Source: Pyrenopolyporus hunteri (Eukaryota > Ascomycota > Sordariomycetes > Xylariales > Hypoxylaceae). From it: DNA of 64,000 nucleotides. The DNA is taken from assembly GCA_902806595.1 (NCBI GenBank), contig CADCXC010000038.1:3596001-3660000 (forward strand), in the 5' to 3' direction. Below the pieces are notes generated by a model. That model saw nothing but the letters and a program-made list of their open reading frames with translations. It had not been told where the DNA came from and ran no database searches. Position numbers and translations under genes: made by a program. Below, in pieces: positions 48,639 to 59,040 of the stretch. The number at the start of each line of letters is the position of its first letter. The first letter of the stretch is position 1.

Positions 48639-50645
48639 ATGCCCCGAGAAGTTTTTCGGCCTCTCCTGTCTCAAACTACTTGGTTCCTACTCCGAGATAT
48701 GGGTGACGAGCCCAAGGATGACTACGACAAACCCCAGCGACGTGATATGCCGCTAATTAGCATCCCGACGGAAACCTCCAGCACTTATGAGGTACGCCCT
48801 GGGGAGCAACCGCCGTCTGTCACAGCGGCGCGCGCTCCTGGCATAACTGATTTCGTGCTTGGGATCAATACCTGCGGGTTTACCACGTCTAGCGCGAGTG
48901 AGTGAACGCTCCATTCAATAGCATCCCAGGTTTGAAGTCGTAAAGTGGTGAGCGTCACTGACGTAGGCTATGAATACCTAGTCACCTGCGAGATTGGATA
49001 CGAATGCACCAATGTAGGAGACTATCGCGGTTGTTGCCTTCCCGAGGCCGAAGATTGCGCCTCTACTATCTACACCGACTGTATTGATTATAGGGAAATA
49101 TCCAGCATGGAAGACTGCGAATCACAGACGCTATGCTGGTAAGTTTGAAGCGAACACGCATCCATATCATGAGAACGTCGGCCGGGGTTTTATATATACC
49201 TACCTACCTACCTAGGTACTGACCATTCGCGTCATAGTTCTGAGACGAACCCATACTGTTTTACGTATTGGTTCAACAACGATATGGCCCGCCTCGCCAC
49301 ACTCACTCACATCGAATGTCGCCCATCTCGCGGATTTGGGAAGCTGTATCCCTTTCCACCAGAGCTGACAATGGCACCGAGCGATTCTGATTCGGCCCCT
49401 CTCATGATTGAGCCTGAGGAGGACGCATCGCCACACTCGCTTTCCACGGGTGCCATAGTCGGCGTTGTGGTCGGTCCCGTCGCCTTCGTCATTCTAGTCC
49501 TGGTAGCCGCAATTCTGATATTCCGCCGGCGACGAGCCAGGAATCGTACTCCCCTCCCTCCCCCGGTCCCCGCGAAAGGAACAGACGGCTCGATCGATAT
49601 GTCGCCGACGGCGGAAAAATCGCAAGCGCAGGCCCTCGCCGCGGCAACGTCCGCGCAGCAAAAACCAAGCCGTATAAGCCTTCTCCGCTCCCTCTCCATA
49701 GTCCGAGAACACCCCAACCCCAAGCCCAATCCTCGCCCTGCTACTTCTCCTTCCTCCATTCGAGGTTCCATCTCCTCCCCAATCGCCAGCACTTCCTCGC
49801 TCTCTCCGACCCGCCTACACGTAGACCCCAACCCCCCGACGCCAACCCGGACCGACGCCCCGCGCGCAAGCTTCGGTCCCAACTGGCCCCTCGGCCCAAC
49901 TAGCGGGACTAACCCGCTCGCCTCGCACCCCGTCGATCCAGACCTGAAGATGCGGCTAAGTATGGCATGGGGCCTGGCCGCGGACGGCGGGAGTGCTACC
50001 ACCACCACTCCTACTGCTCCTAGCGCTGCTATTATTGCGAAAGAACGAGTCCCCGCACTCCCCTTCCCGCCGCCGCCCCCGCCGGGCACGAAACCCGCGC
50101 TCCCGCCGCGATTAACGCTGCGGGCGTTGGACGCCGCGGGTGATACTACTGTTATGACACCAAGAAGTGCTGTAGCAGTGGCCGGAGCGGAGTTGCTCAG
50201 CCCCCGGGTGGCGTATGTGCCCGTGTCGCCGATCGAGGAGCGGGTGAGCCGGGCGAGTCGGCTTTTCGGGGGTTTGGGGGTTGAGGCAGAGGGTAGGACG
50301 GGTAGTGCTAAGGCTGGAGTTGTTGGAGGGGCGGCTTTGGGTTCGAGTTTGGATTCGGCGTTAAATGGCGGAGGAGGTGAGGGTATGAGTGCGGGATCCT
50401 CGGGTGTTGCGGATAGGGAGCCTGTATCGCCGGTTGGGAGCGACGGGGAAGGGGAGGACGTGGAGGACGTCCAACGGTTTAGTTACGTCTCGGCTCCGAG
50501 TGTAGCCGGCGAGGTCAATATAGAGCGCGACGAACTGGTTTCGCCTGTGAGCGTGGATGAGGCGGGAGGTGGCGCCGAGGAGGGTCGGGATAGTCCGGTG
50601 ACGGTTAGCCCGCTCGAGAGTCCGCGAGAGAGCGTGGAGATATAA
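48639..50645 (+). CDS. Single-pass membrane protein with Cys-rich ectodomain
   Basis: Exons are 48639..48897, 48946..49138 and 49238..50645 (introns 48 and 99 bp), giving 619 residues. The N-terminal part has a Cys-rich region (NTCGF, VTCEIGYEC, GCCLPEAEDC, DCIDY, LCC, NPYCFTYWF) of the type seen in fungal cell-surface proteins. One strong transmembrane segment, IVGVVVGPVAFVILVLVAAI, is followed by a basic stop-transfer RRRRARNR. The remaining roughly 385 residues are a Ser/Pro/Gly-rich cytosolic tail. A signal peptide is not visible at the called ATG, so the true start may be in an unseen upstream exon. Function is unknown; a wall sensor or adhesion role is possible. The second intron holds a TACC repeat. 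Confidence 0.65.
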
Positions 50646-51450
50646 AAGATTACTTATGTGTATTGAATTAACTACCCTACCCTATGAGATACCTATTAGA
50701 GGACAAGATTCCTGGCTCCATCATATTACCTACATATTAAATGTTCCGTTTGTCAACCGTGAAATGTTGTGTCACGGTCGACACGTGTCCACGGGTAGCA
50801 GCATGACTTCGAGTTCGTAGGGGGTATAATAACAAGTTGCAGTATATCAAACGAGTCACTATCGAGAAAAACAGCATATAACATGAGCTGTAATGTTAGG
50901 TAATTATGCCTCCGCCGTCTCTAACACATATCGAAATCACCACAGAACGTCATGCAGAAGGGAGGAAGGCCGATGACAAATACATCTGCTGGACTTCGCC
51001 GGCGGTGCCCGGTTCCCCAACCGATGGCTGATGGCGGTCAATTAATTGCCGTATCGGAAACTGTTCTCGATCCCGTCCAATTGGAAAGGCCTGATCGCCT
51101 CTGCCGGCGTACCCTAGCTCGCCTGGGCGGCTTCTTGGCCCTTTAAATACGAGCCTCACCCATCGTCATCTCTGACTTGGCTGCAAATGGGGACTCTTGG
51201 TTTTCTCCTGACCCGGGAGACCTCAGAGGTCGTTGTACGTGGTGAAGGGGCTTCGGGTTCCATGTGTATTATATGCGTGGTGTTTCTTCTGTTTGTCGTC
51301 GGCTTAAATACCAGAGATCGTCTCTTATGTCTGCGTGATTTAACGGCACCATCTACGCCTGTATCTGAAACCTTTGTCTTGTAAATTACATCATACTGCA
51401 TTCAACTAGACCGGAGAGAAATCCATACAGTGAGACACAGGAAAAGCAAT
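50646..51450. other. Intergenic, 0.8 kb
   Basis: 3' flank of the membrane-protein gene and promoter of the GH17 gene. Short open frames at 50950-51160 and 51187-51384 have no family features. Confidence 0.55.
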
Positions 51451-52579
51451 ATGCAACTCCGACAATATCTTGTCTCCCTCGGCCTCGCCGCCACTGCCAC
51501 CGCCCAGTACCAAGGCTTTAACTACGGCTCGACCAACAACGATGGATCCTGTCGGGGGTATCAAGACTTCCGGGGCTTCTTCGAGCGCGCGAAGGGCCTG
51601 CCCGGCACGGATGGTCGGTTCACCGCTGCGCGCCTGTACACGTCAATCCAATGTGGCACGGCAGCGGACCCCATATCCGCGTTCCAGGCCGCCATCGACA
51701 CCGACACGCACATCCTCGTCGGACTCTGGGCCAGCGCCGGCCGCGCCGTCTACGAGAACGAGCTAAACGCCCTCATTGCCGCGGCCAACCAGTTGGGCAC
51801 CGCTTTCACCGACCGCGTCATCGGCATTAGCGTCGGCTCCGAAGACTTGTACCGGAGCAGCGCCCAGGGCCAGGCGAATAACGCCGGCGTCGGCGCCACG
51901 GGCGCGGAGATAGAGGGGTATATCGGCTGGATGCGGGATTGGCTTCGTGGTACGCTCTTGGAAAGCAAGCCGATCGGTCACGTTGATACTTGGTTAGCCT
52001 CCCTTTTCGCTATTGAAATCCAAAGTCTCATCCCTAGACGTATTCCCTGAAAGCTGTAAAGCGGTATGACTAACATATAGTGTTACTCACTAGGACTGCT
52101 TGGGTTCTACCCGAGAACGCCGGTGTGATTCGATCCGTCGACTTCCTGGGCCACAACTCGTTCCCCTACTTCGAGACGACCAAGCCGAACGCCATCGAGC
52201 AGGCCGCGGACAACTTTTGGTTTGCCGTCCAGCAGACCGAGGCCGTCGCCGGCGGCAAGCCTGTTTGGATCACGGAGACCGGCTGGCCGAGCGGTAGGTT
52301 CTTCCCCTTTTCCTCGTTCTATTATTCCATCGCCTTAGTAGGCACCTGTAAGCCACCGTATTCTAATCTGTTCGTCCTACAGTGGGACCCCAGCAGCGAG
52401 ACGCCATCGCTTCGGTCGAAAACGCGAGGATCTACTACTCGCAGGTCGGCTGCGCGCTCTTCGGCCACCGTACCACCTTCTGGTACACGCTGGTGGACGC
52501 GAACACGGCGCAGACCGATATCTCCTTCAGTCTCACCCCAATTGATAGCGCGGTGCCGAAATTCGACTTAACTTGCTAA
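51451..52579 (+). CDS. GH17 glucan endo-1,3-beta-glucosidase
   Basis: This secreted enzyme hydrolyses beta-1,3-glucan, in the fungus's own wall or in substrate. Exons are 51451..51992, 52094..52293 and 52383..52579 (introns 101 and 89 bp), giving 312 residues. The signal peptide (MQLRQYLVSLGLAATATA) is followed by QYQGFNYGSTNNDGS. The acid/base Glu is at about residue 131 in GISVGSEDLYR and the nucleophile Glu at about 242 in VWITETGWPSV. LGHNSFPYF and the C-terminal TTFWYTLVDAN are further GH17 hallmarks. No GPI signal or Ser/Thr-rich tail is present, so it should be freely secreted. An in-frame upstream GTG/ATG-like start is not needed. Confidence 0.93.
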
Positions 52580-53279
52580 ACTGAAGGAAAGACTACATCT
52601 AGACGGCGCTGATAAGAAGATGGATTTGCCTCACAATATAGACGATAATGAATGAATAGACCTTTCGAATTCTCAGGTGACGTGCATAGAGTCTCTGCGA
52701 GTAGACTTACATCAGGGGGGGTTAACTACGAGTAGACACTTACATTAGATGTTCGTTTTTTTTTTATGAGGATCCCTCAGGAATCCGTGATATTATTCAT
52801 ACCAAAGATAAGTCTTAAGGACCAGCCACGCATTCCAACTCCTACACGTCATAGCCTCACCCCTTTCATTGCTAGGTTTCTGCGGAAAACTTTGGCACGC
52901 CAGCCAGACCACACATTACACTGTAACCCAACTCCAACTGAGCCCTGGAACTCAGAATTAGTTCGAACCTATCTCTGCACTCGACGGGAGCCTTTATTGA
53001 TGCCTACCCAAAGTTATTGTTCTACGAGTTGAAGCAGGTGGAGACCCAATTTGTCTAACCTTGGCTGGCTAAAGTCAGGGAGCCATTCCCTGCCCCCAGG
53101 TGACTCCCACGACCTGCGGAACTAAAGCCAAACCCCCTGATTCATCCCCACACTTCCCAATCCGGCTTCTCTCATCGAAGCTCCCCTGAGATGCCATTCT
53201 GCATGTACTACAGCAGTCCATTAGCGGGGGACGGGAATACAGACTTCATACGTAGTACATTCCCTCGCAGCACCGAACG
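52580..53279. other. Intergenic, 0.7 kb
   Basis: 3' flank of GH17 and promoter of the sugar-transporter gene. A poly-T run is at 52757-52765. Nothing else is recognised. Confidence 0.55.
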
Positions 53280-55095
53280 ATGCTGCATCTCGTCAAGCAA
53301 ACAACGCCCATCCGGCCGCCCGCTAACCTTGCGCCGGGGCAGAAACGCCCGGCGGATCTGCGCTATGTGTACACGCTCACGGCCTTCGTGTCCCTGGGCG
53401 CGTTCCTCTTCGGCTGGGCGCAGGGCGTCATGGGCATGGTCATCGTCGACGCGCGGTGGCTGGAGCTGATGCGGCCCGCGAGCGACTGGAGCGTGGGCTT
53501 CGTCGTCAGCATCTACAACATCGGCTGCGTCATCGGGGCCCTGACGACCGGCTTCTTCGCCGATGCGTTCGGCCGCGAGAGGACGATATCCCTGGCCAGC
53601 ACCGTGTTTGTTGCGGGCGCGTTGCTCCAGGCTGCGTCGTATACGATCCCGCAGATTGTAGGTGCTAAGCCATGAGTACTGAAGGAATAATGTAGATGTT
53701 CAGCTAATCGTGCTTGCCCTAGAGTGTCGGGAGGTTCATCCTCGGACTTGGTGTTGGCGCCTATTCTGCTGGGGTCCCGCTCTACATCTCAGAGATAGCC
53801 CCGGCCGAGCTTCGCGGTAGAGTCGTTGGGATAGAGCTAATGATTCTTTGCTTCGGCGAGATGGTTGTCTTTTGGGTTGTCTATGCTTTCTACTTTCTCG
53901 AATCGGACGATTGGTGGCGGATCCCATTGGCTATTCAAGTTGTGCCCGCGCTTGTCCTTGCCGTCGGGTGTTGGGCGTGGGTACCTCCCAGTCCTCGTTG
54001 GCTGGTGGCTGAAGAAAGATACGAATGTGCCCTTGAAGTCCTCTCAAGACTACATGGCTCAGAGGCAGCTGAACTTGAGATCAGCGAGATACGGAAGACT
54101 GTGTCCGAGGAGCAGGTCACTACGCAGGCATCTTGGTCCGACATGTTTAAGAGACCCGTCCTAAGAGTCACTCTCTTGGGAGTTATTATCCAGATGTTCC
54201 AACAAATTACCGGGACAAACGGGATCTTCTACTATGCCCCTTCCCTCTTCAAGAAAGGCGGCATCACAGATCCTACCATGGCCAATCTAGCAACTGGTGG
54301 AGTCGGTATAGTGCTATTCCTCAGTTCTTGGATACCCATCTTTTATTTCGACCGGTTCGGGCGTAAGACGTGGTTCCAACTTGGCCTGATAGGCATGTTC
54401 TTCGCTCTGATTGGGATTTGCGTCCTGCAGCAGCATGCGCTCGACCACCCGAACAGCCCAGCCAATAATGCTATCGTCATATTTCCCTATATGTTTTTCA
54501 CTTTCTTCAATATGAGTTGGAGCTCCGGGTCGTGGACTTACGCCGCTGAGATATTCCCCATTTCGCTACGCGTGAGTCGTCAATTCATTAGCACATGATA
54601 TTCGTTATGGAACATCACTAATCGACATCTCTAGGCGAAAGGGAATGCTCTCTGCACCGCTTCTCTTTGGATATCGAACTTCGTCGTAGCTCAAGTATCC
54701 CCTCCTATCGAGAGTGCTACAGGTTACGGCCTTTATGTGCTATTTGCAATCATTTGCGTTATCGCCTTTCTCTTCGTGCGCTATGCTCTTGGTGAGTGAC
54801 CGTGACGGGACGTCGCGAACGTATCTTCTAACAAGCTGCAGTGGAAACACGCGGCCGATCACTTGAAGAGATGGCCGACCTTTTTGGGATCAATGACAAC
54901 GAAAAAGACCAAGACTTCCAGAACTCGGTAAGACAAGGTAAGCAAGCTGTCGACTACCCCTCCCTTCACCCCTATTTCCGGATCTGTCCTTGCGATTGGA
55001 TATTGACAAAGATGCCTACCGTAGGTTTACTTCAATCCAATATGAGAGACGAAGACGCCACGTTGGTCGACAATGACTCAGAGAATATAGAATAA
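53280..55095 (+). CDS. MFS sugar transporter (hexose/disaccharide family)
   Basis: Four exons are inferred: 53280..53657, 53723..54571, 54635..54791 and 54842..55095, giving 545 residues. Sugar-porter signatures are FADAFGRERT after TM2, GRFILGLGVGAYSAGVPLYISEIAPAELRG after TM4-5, PSPRWL at the end of the first half, QQITGTNGIFYYAP in TM7, DRFGRKT, and VETRGRSLEEM at the end of TM12. About twelve hydrophobic helices are present, so this is a plasma-membrane importer. An optional 87-bp in-frame intron (54938..55024, GTAAGC donor, CCGTAG acceptor) may be spliced from the C-terminal tail without changing the stop. It lies directly downstream of GH53 and GH17, which fits uptake of released sugars; the sugar itself cannot be read. 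Confidence 0.92.
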
Positions 55096-56474
55096 TCAGG
55101 ATATTGCCGCCGTGATAGAAAGTTCCCACAACCCCCTCCAATCCCCTTCCGTCAATCGGGTAGCAGTAAGCGAAATTCTTTTGGTTCCGGTGTGATCTCA
55201 AGCCACGGCGGGAAATACTATTGTCTAGCATATATACGATAATATACGCTAGGTATGTAGACTAAACGAGGCACGGAGTTCGCGGCGCAATCAAGTTCAG
55301 TTTAGATCATATTAGATGGAAATTAGAGAGACTACGGGGTTTCTGTTAACCGTTTGGCGCGCATTGTCTCAGGGGTCTACTGATTATATTAGTTCGAAGA
55401 TATAAGATGTCGCTATTCGTAATTTAGTACAGCCTTCAAACACCATTATCTATGGGGCTGGAGGTTAAGGAGGTAGCACATTAACCCATAGCGTCGAGCT
55501 CGCATTAAATAGATACGGTTAGTATTAAGGCTCTCAACCATTCTAGAATTTCTTTCATGACCTAATGGGCACAGGCATGAGTAAGCCGCGTATCTAATTA
55601 GGTAGAGTACAGAGTCATCTAGGGTTTCCACGTATTGTATTGTACGATGATGACGATGGATTGGTTTAAAGTTTCACGGAGTCAGTCTGAGCAATTCTAA
55701 TTCTCCCCCGCAAATGATTCGTAGCGCTTCTAGAACGGCCTAAAGTTCGCCGTCCCCGAGCTCCTTTCCACGATAGCAGAGTCTCCGACCCAAGCAGACT
55801 TACTTCTTATCATTCGAATCTTCGGTTTTCCCCTACTCCCCGCCTCTTAGGCATTATCTTTGAGTCTTTGAGTTATTGATGTTGACACTAATTTAAATGG
55901 ACATGATAGTATTTCTGTACTACAAAATTAAGTAACGTCAAATCCTTTCTATTAAGGCTGCTTTTTTACGGCAATTACATGTTTAGGAAGTAGAAAGCAT
56001 AAGGGACAAGCTTTCACGAGCAATTCATCCTACGTCAAATTAACGAGTCACTGCCTTAAGAATTAAGAACACAATTTGTTTTTTTTTTTTTTTTAAATAA
56101 TTATTATTCGCCAATTAGCCCTAACTAAGTACAAGCCAAAGCGATCCCTTTCCTCCGTAAAAGCATCAATTTGGTTGTTCCCTAGTAGAAACCATTAAGA
56201 GTTACCAACCCTCCGCGAGCCAGTTTCCCTTTTATGCGAGGTATGGAAGGATCACCAATCCCGTCCTAAATTTTGGGTCCGATTGCCCGTAAGTTCTCAG
56301 CCAATGCCGTCCCATTGGAACTCCACGTCGGAGATGTGATTGTCGTAAAGTCGTATCGTGTCGTGAGATGAACTAGAAATTACAGAAGGAGTGTGATAAG
56401 GTTACAAGTTCATAGAGAAAAAGGAGCGGTCACAAAGAATCGAAGGTGGGTAGGTAGAAGTAGGACGGAATGGC
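55096..56474. other. Convergent 3' flanks, 1.4 kb
   Basis: Lies between the 3' ends of the transporter gene (plus) and the HSP30 gene (minus). AT-rich, with a T-run at 56079-56094. No gene recognised. Confidence 0.55.
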
Positions 56475-57143
56475 TTAGTTGACCTGGATGCGGCGGCCCT
56501 CGGGCTTCTTGGACTTGGGGACAACAACGGTTAGGATACCGTTGTTGAGGGAAGCGCTGACGTTCTCGGTGTCGACGCGGGTGGGGAATTGGAAGGTTCG
56601 CGAGAACTCGCCGACGCTGCGCTCCGAGACCCAGAACTTGTGCTGCTGCTGCTGCTGCTGCTGCTTGGACTGCTCGGCGACCTTGTTGTCCTTGCCAGTC
56701 TTAGCGACGGTAGAGCCGCCCTCCTCGGGAGCGTCCTCGACCGTGGGCTGGTGGGCCTTCTCCTGCTGCTCCTTGGGGGCGTCGGTGATGGCGCCGCTCA
56801 TCTGAGCATCGTTCTTCTCAAGAAGGCCGGCCGGAGGGGTGCCGGAAGTGTAAGACCGCTCAACGCGACCGCGGATGACGATGGTCTGCGGGTCGGTGAA
56901 CTCAACTTGGACCTGGTCCTTCTCGATGCCGGGCAGCTCTCCGTGGAGTTCATAGTTGTTCTCGGTCTCCCTCATGTCGAACTTGGGAGTGAAGGTGGGG
57001 ATATGGCGGCCGTGGTGGCGGCCGCCCTGAGTTGTGCCGTCGCTGCTTTGCAGGGCATATTTGTCGAAGTCGTCGATGAGACGGAATAGGCCCGTGAAGT
57101 TGGGCTCAGCAGGAGAGTAGAATCGGGGTCCGAACATCGACAT
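56475..57143 (-). CDS. HSP30: Small heat-shock protein HSP30
   Basis: A single-exon small chaperone of 222 residues that holds unfolded proteins in oligomers. The alpha-crystallin domain is split by a low-complexity insert: the first part has PKFDMRETENNYELHGELPG and VIRGRVERS. The second has FWVSERSVGEFSRTFQFP and the hallmark NGILTVVVPK. Between them lie polar residues and an eight-Gln run encoded by CAG. The start at 57143 (MSMFGPRFY) fits fungal HSP30. The frame remains open upstream to 57344 but that extension is basic, Thr/Arg/Lys-rich and probably 5' leader; it could alternatively act as a mitochondrial presequence. Heat-shock elements lie upstream at 57402-57409 and 57598-57605. Confidence 0.92.
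   Translation of the reverse strand: MSMFGPRFYSPAEPNFTGLFRLIDDFDKYALQSSDGTTQGGRHHGRHIPTFTPKFDMRETENNYELHGELPGIEKDQVQVEFTDPQTIVIRGRVERSYTSGTPPAGLLEKNDAQMSGAITDAPKEQQEKAHQPTVEDAPEEGGSTVAKTGKDNKVAEQSKQQQQQQQHKFWVSERSVGEFSRTFQFPTRVDTENVSASLNNGILTVVVPKSKKPEGRRIQVN
56642..56665 (-). repeat. CAG trinucleotide repeat in HSP30
   Basis: Eight tandem GCT triplets on the plus strand read as CAG codons and encode the poly-Gln run in the insert of the alpha-crystallin domain. Confidence 0.9.
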
Positions 57144-57401
57144 TTTGGATGTGTGGAAGTTGTGGATTCGAGGAGTAGTGATAGCAGTAGTGGTAGGCTT
57201 GAAGATCTTACTCTTAATGAGTCGTCGCGGGTTTACTCTTGTTGTGAGAGTGCGAGTGGAAGATTGCATAAAAAGGCTTTTGTAGTGCTTGCGTTTGTTG
57301 TTTTGTTTCTGTCTGATCTGCGGAAAGAAGGGAGTTGGTCTCACGATGTCTGAGGCTCCTTAAATAATTGAAAAGTCATGAGATCAGCATATTCTACAAA
57401 G

Positions 57402-57409
57402 TTCAAGAA
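57402..57409 (-). promoter_or_regulatory. Heat-shock element (TTCaaGAA)
   Basis: An inverted TTCnnGAA pair, followed by a further GAACC, lies about 260 bases upstream of the HSP30 ATG. This is the binding pattern for heat-shock factor trimers. Confidence 0.6.
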
Positions 57410-57597
57410 GAACCTATGGAATTGCACGTTGGACAACCATTGGAACGATTGAAAACCATCTGGAACTACGCAGACGTTTCCATAGACGACGGAATTACGT
57501 ATTGCTGTTTCGATATGACGCTTATTGTCGTGTCCCAGTAACGACAATGGGTCTCGCGATCGTACGTGAAGTTGGAAGAAGCTGGGAGAAGCGTCTA

Positions 57598-57605
57598 GAA
57601 GATTC
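57598..57605 (-). promoter_or_regulatory. Heat-shock element (GAAgaTTC)
   Basis: A perfect inverted GAAnnTTC unit with a partial TCT unit on its left lies about 455 bases upstream of the HSP30 ATG. Together with the nearer element it supports heat-inducible control. Confidence 0.55.
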
Positions 57606-58248
57606 TACAATTCGGTCGCAACGCGCCGGACTATGGTCATTGTTAGCATCGGCACCGACCTTCATCGTTCGATCCATTGTCTGATCTTATAGATCTCTCG
57701 AATGGAAAAGAATCAATCGCCAATAATTTACTCGAATTCATTACGATTGTTGCACGCATCTGTTCTGAAGACGCGTTTGGATTGGACGATGAGATTCTTT
57801 AAACTTTGGGGGATGAGCTAAGGGCGATGCCGAGGGACTCGCGGGAGGACGGGAATGCGGGGTTCAGCCGTATCTGTGGCTTGTCTCTGTGGCTTTTATG
57901 AGGCTTTCATGTGGCTTTTAATTACGTGGCTGTGCATGGCCGGAATTTCTTCGGAGTACTAGTATTAATAATCTGTAATTACATAATGTGGCTGTAATAC
58001 TTGTGGCTGTGGAAAAAGTGGCTGGATAAACAGGTACCTAGGTACTTGAACCTGTTCAGCCCTAGCTCGCTCCTTTTTGCTCATAGGTGTCGCAGCGCCT
58101 GCTTAATCAGCATAGAGACGCTAAAAAGGCTTGGCAGGGGTTCCCATCTTGGCCGCCCGGCATCGATACGCGCATCATGACGTAATTGTCCGGGCTCGAA
58201 TCTAACCCCAAAACAATAGCCCTTAAATTGAACCGTCAATTGTTTTTT
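57606..58248. other. Intergenic, 0.64 kb
   Basis: No gene. Contains GTGGCT-rich short reiterations at 57880-58020 (GTGGCTTTTATG, GTGGCTTTTAAT, GTGGCTGT) and a CAGGTACCTAGGTAC word at 58031. A weak B-box-like GGCTCGAATCT at 58194 has no tRNA fold. Confidence 0.45.
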
Positions 58249-59040
58249 CCCCCCCCCCCCTTTAATTACGAATTTAACCCATCTTTTATAATTATTTACG
58301 GGTTAATAAGATTTTATTTTAAAAAAGTGGGTAATAAAACATTAAAGCATTAAATTATATTATAAAAAATTAATATATATTTTTTTATATAAATTAATAT
58401 ATAAAAATATAAAATAAAGTTTTATTTTTATCGTTTATTTTTTTAATATAATAATATAAATGTTATAATATATAAATCGATTAAAAATATACGTTATAAA
58501 ATAACTTTCGAATAATTTCGATTTAAATTTTATAAAATACGTATAGATATAAATAAAAAATTAATTAAATATATATTACGATTTTAAATATAATATAATT
58601 AAAAAAAACTTTTATAATCGTATAATATACGATTTTTAAAAATTTTTTTAAATCGTTATCGTTATTTATATATAATAAAATTCGAAAATATCGTAATATT
58701 AATAATAAATAATTAAATAATTAAATAATATAAATATTTTTATATATAAATTTATATAAAATAATATATATTAATTTTTTATAATAAAATTTAATATTTA
58801 ACGTTTTAACGTTTTAATTTTTTAAAATAAAATTTTATTAATTTATATATATATATTATTATATAAATATAATTTAATAAAATTATATTTTTAAATAATA
58901 AAACGTAAAATATTAAAATATTAAATTATATTAAAAAAAATTAATATATATTATTTTATATAAATTTATATATAAAAATACTTTTATTATTTAATTATTT
59001 AATTATTTAATTATTTAATTACCGTAATTTTTTTTTATAC
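58249..59040. repeat. RIP-like A/T block with internal inverted repeats
   Basis: After a run of twelve C at 58249-58260 the sequence is almost only A and T for about 780 bases. The few remaining C and G occur mostly as CpG, as expected when RIP has changed nearly all C outside CpG. About 100 bases at 58705-58800 match, as reverse complement, 58905-59020, and a related direct copy lies at 58341-58415. No coding sequence survives. This is most simply a transposon or other repeat destroyed by RIP; its original type cannot be read. Confidence 0.7.

Noticed and set aside
49307..50089. A 260-codon minus-strand open frame over the Cys-rich membrane-protein gene
   Set aside because: It is antisense to the cytosolic tail of a gene whose frame, splice sites and transmembrane helix are consistent; the antisense protein is Gly/Arg-rich noise.
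58080..58230. Possible second tRNA-like or SINE-like element next to the A/T block
   Set aside because: Only a weak B-box-like GGCTCGAATCT is present, without a convincing A box or fold.
58249..59040. Mitochondrial or centromeric DNA because of the extreme A/T content
   Set aside because: Less than 1 kb long, bounded by ordinary nuclear sequence, and with a CpG-retaining pattern better explained by RIP. No mitochondrial gene is visible.
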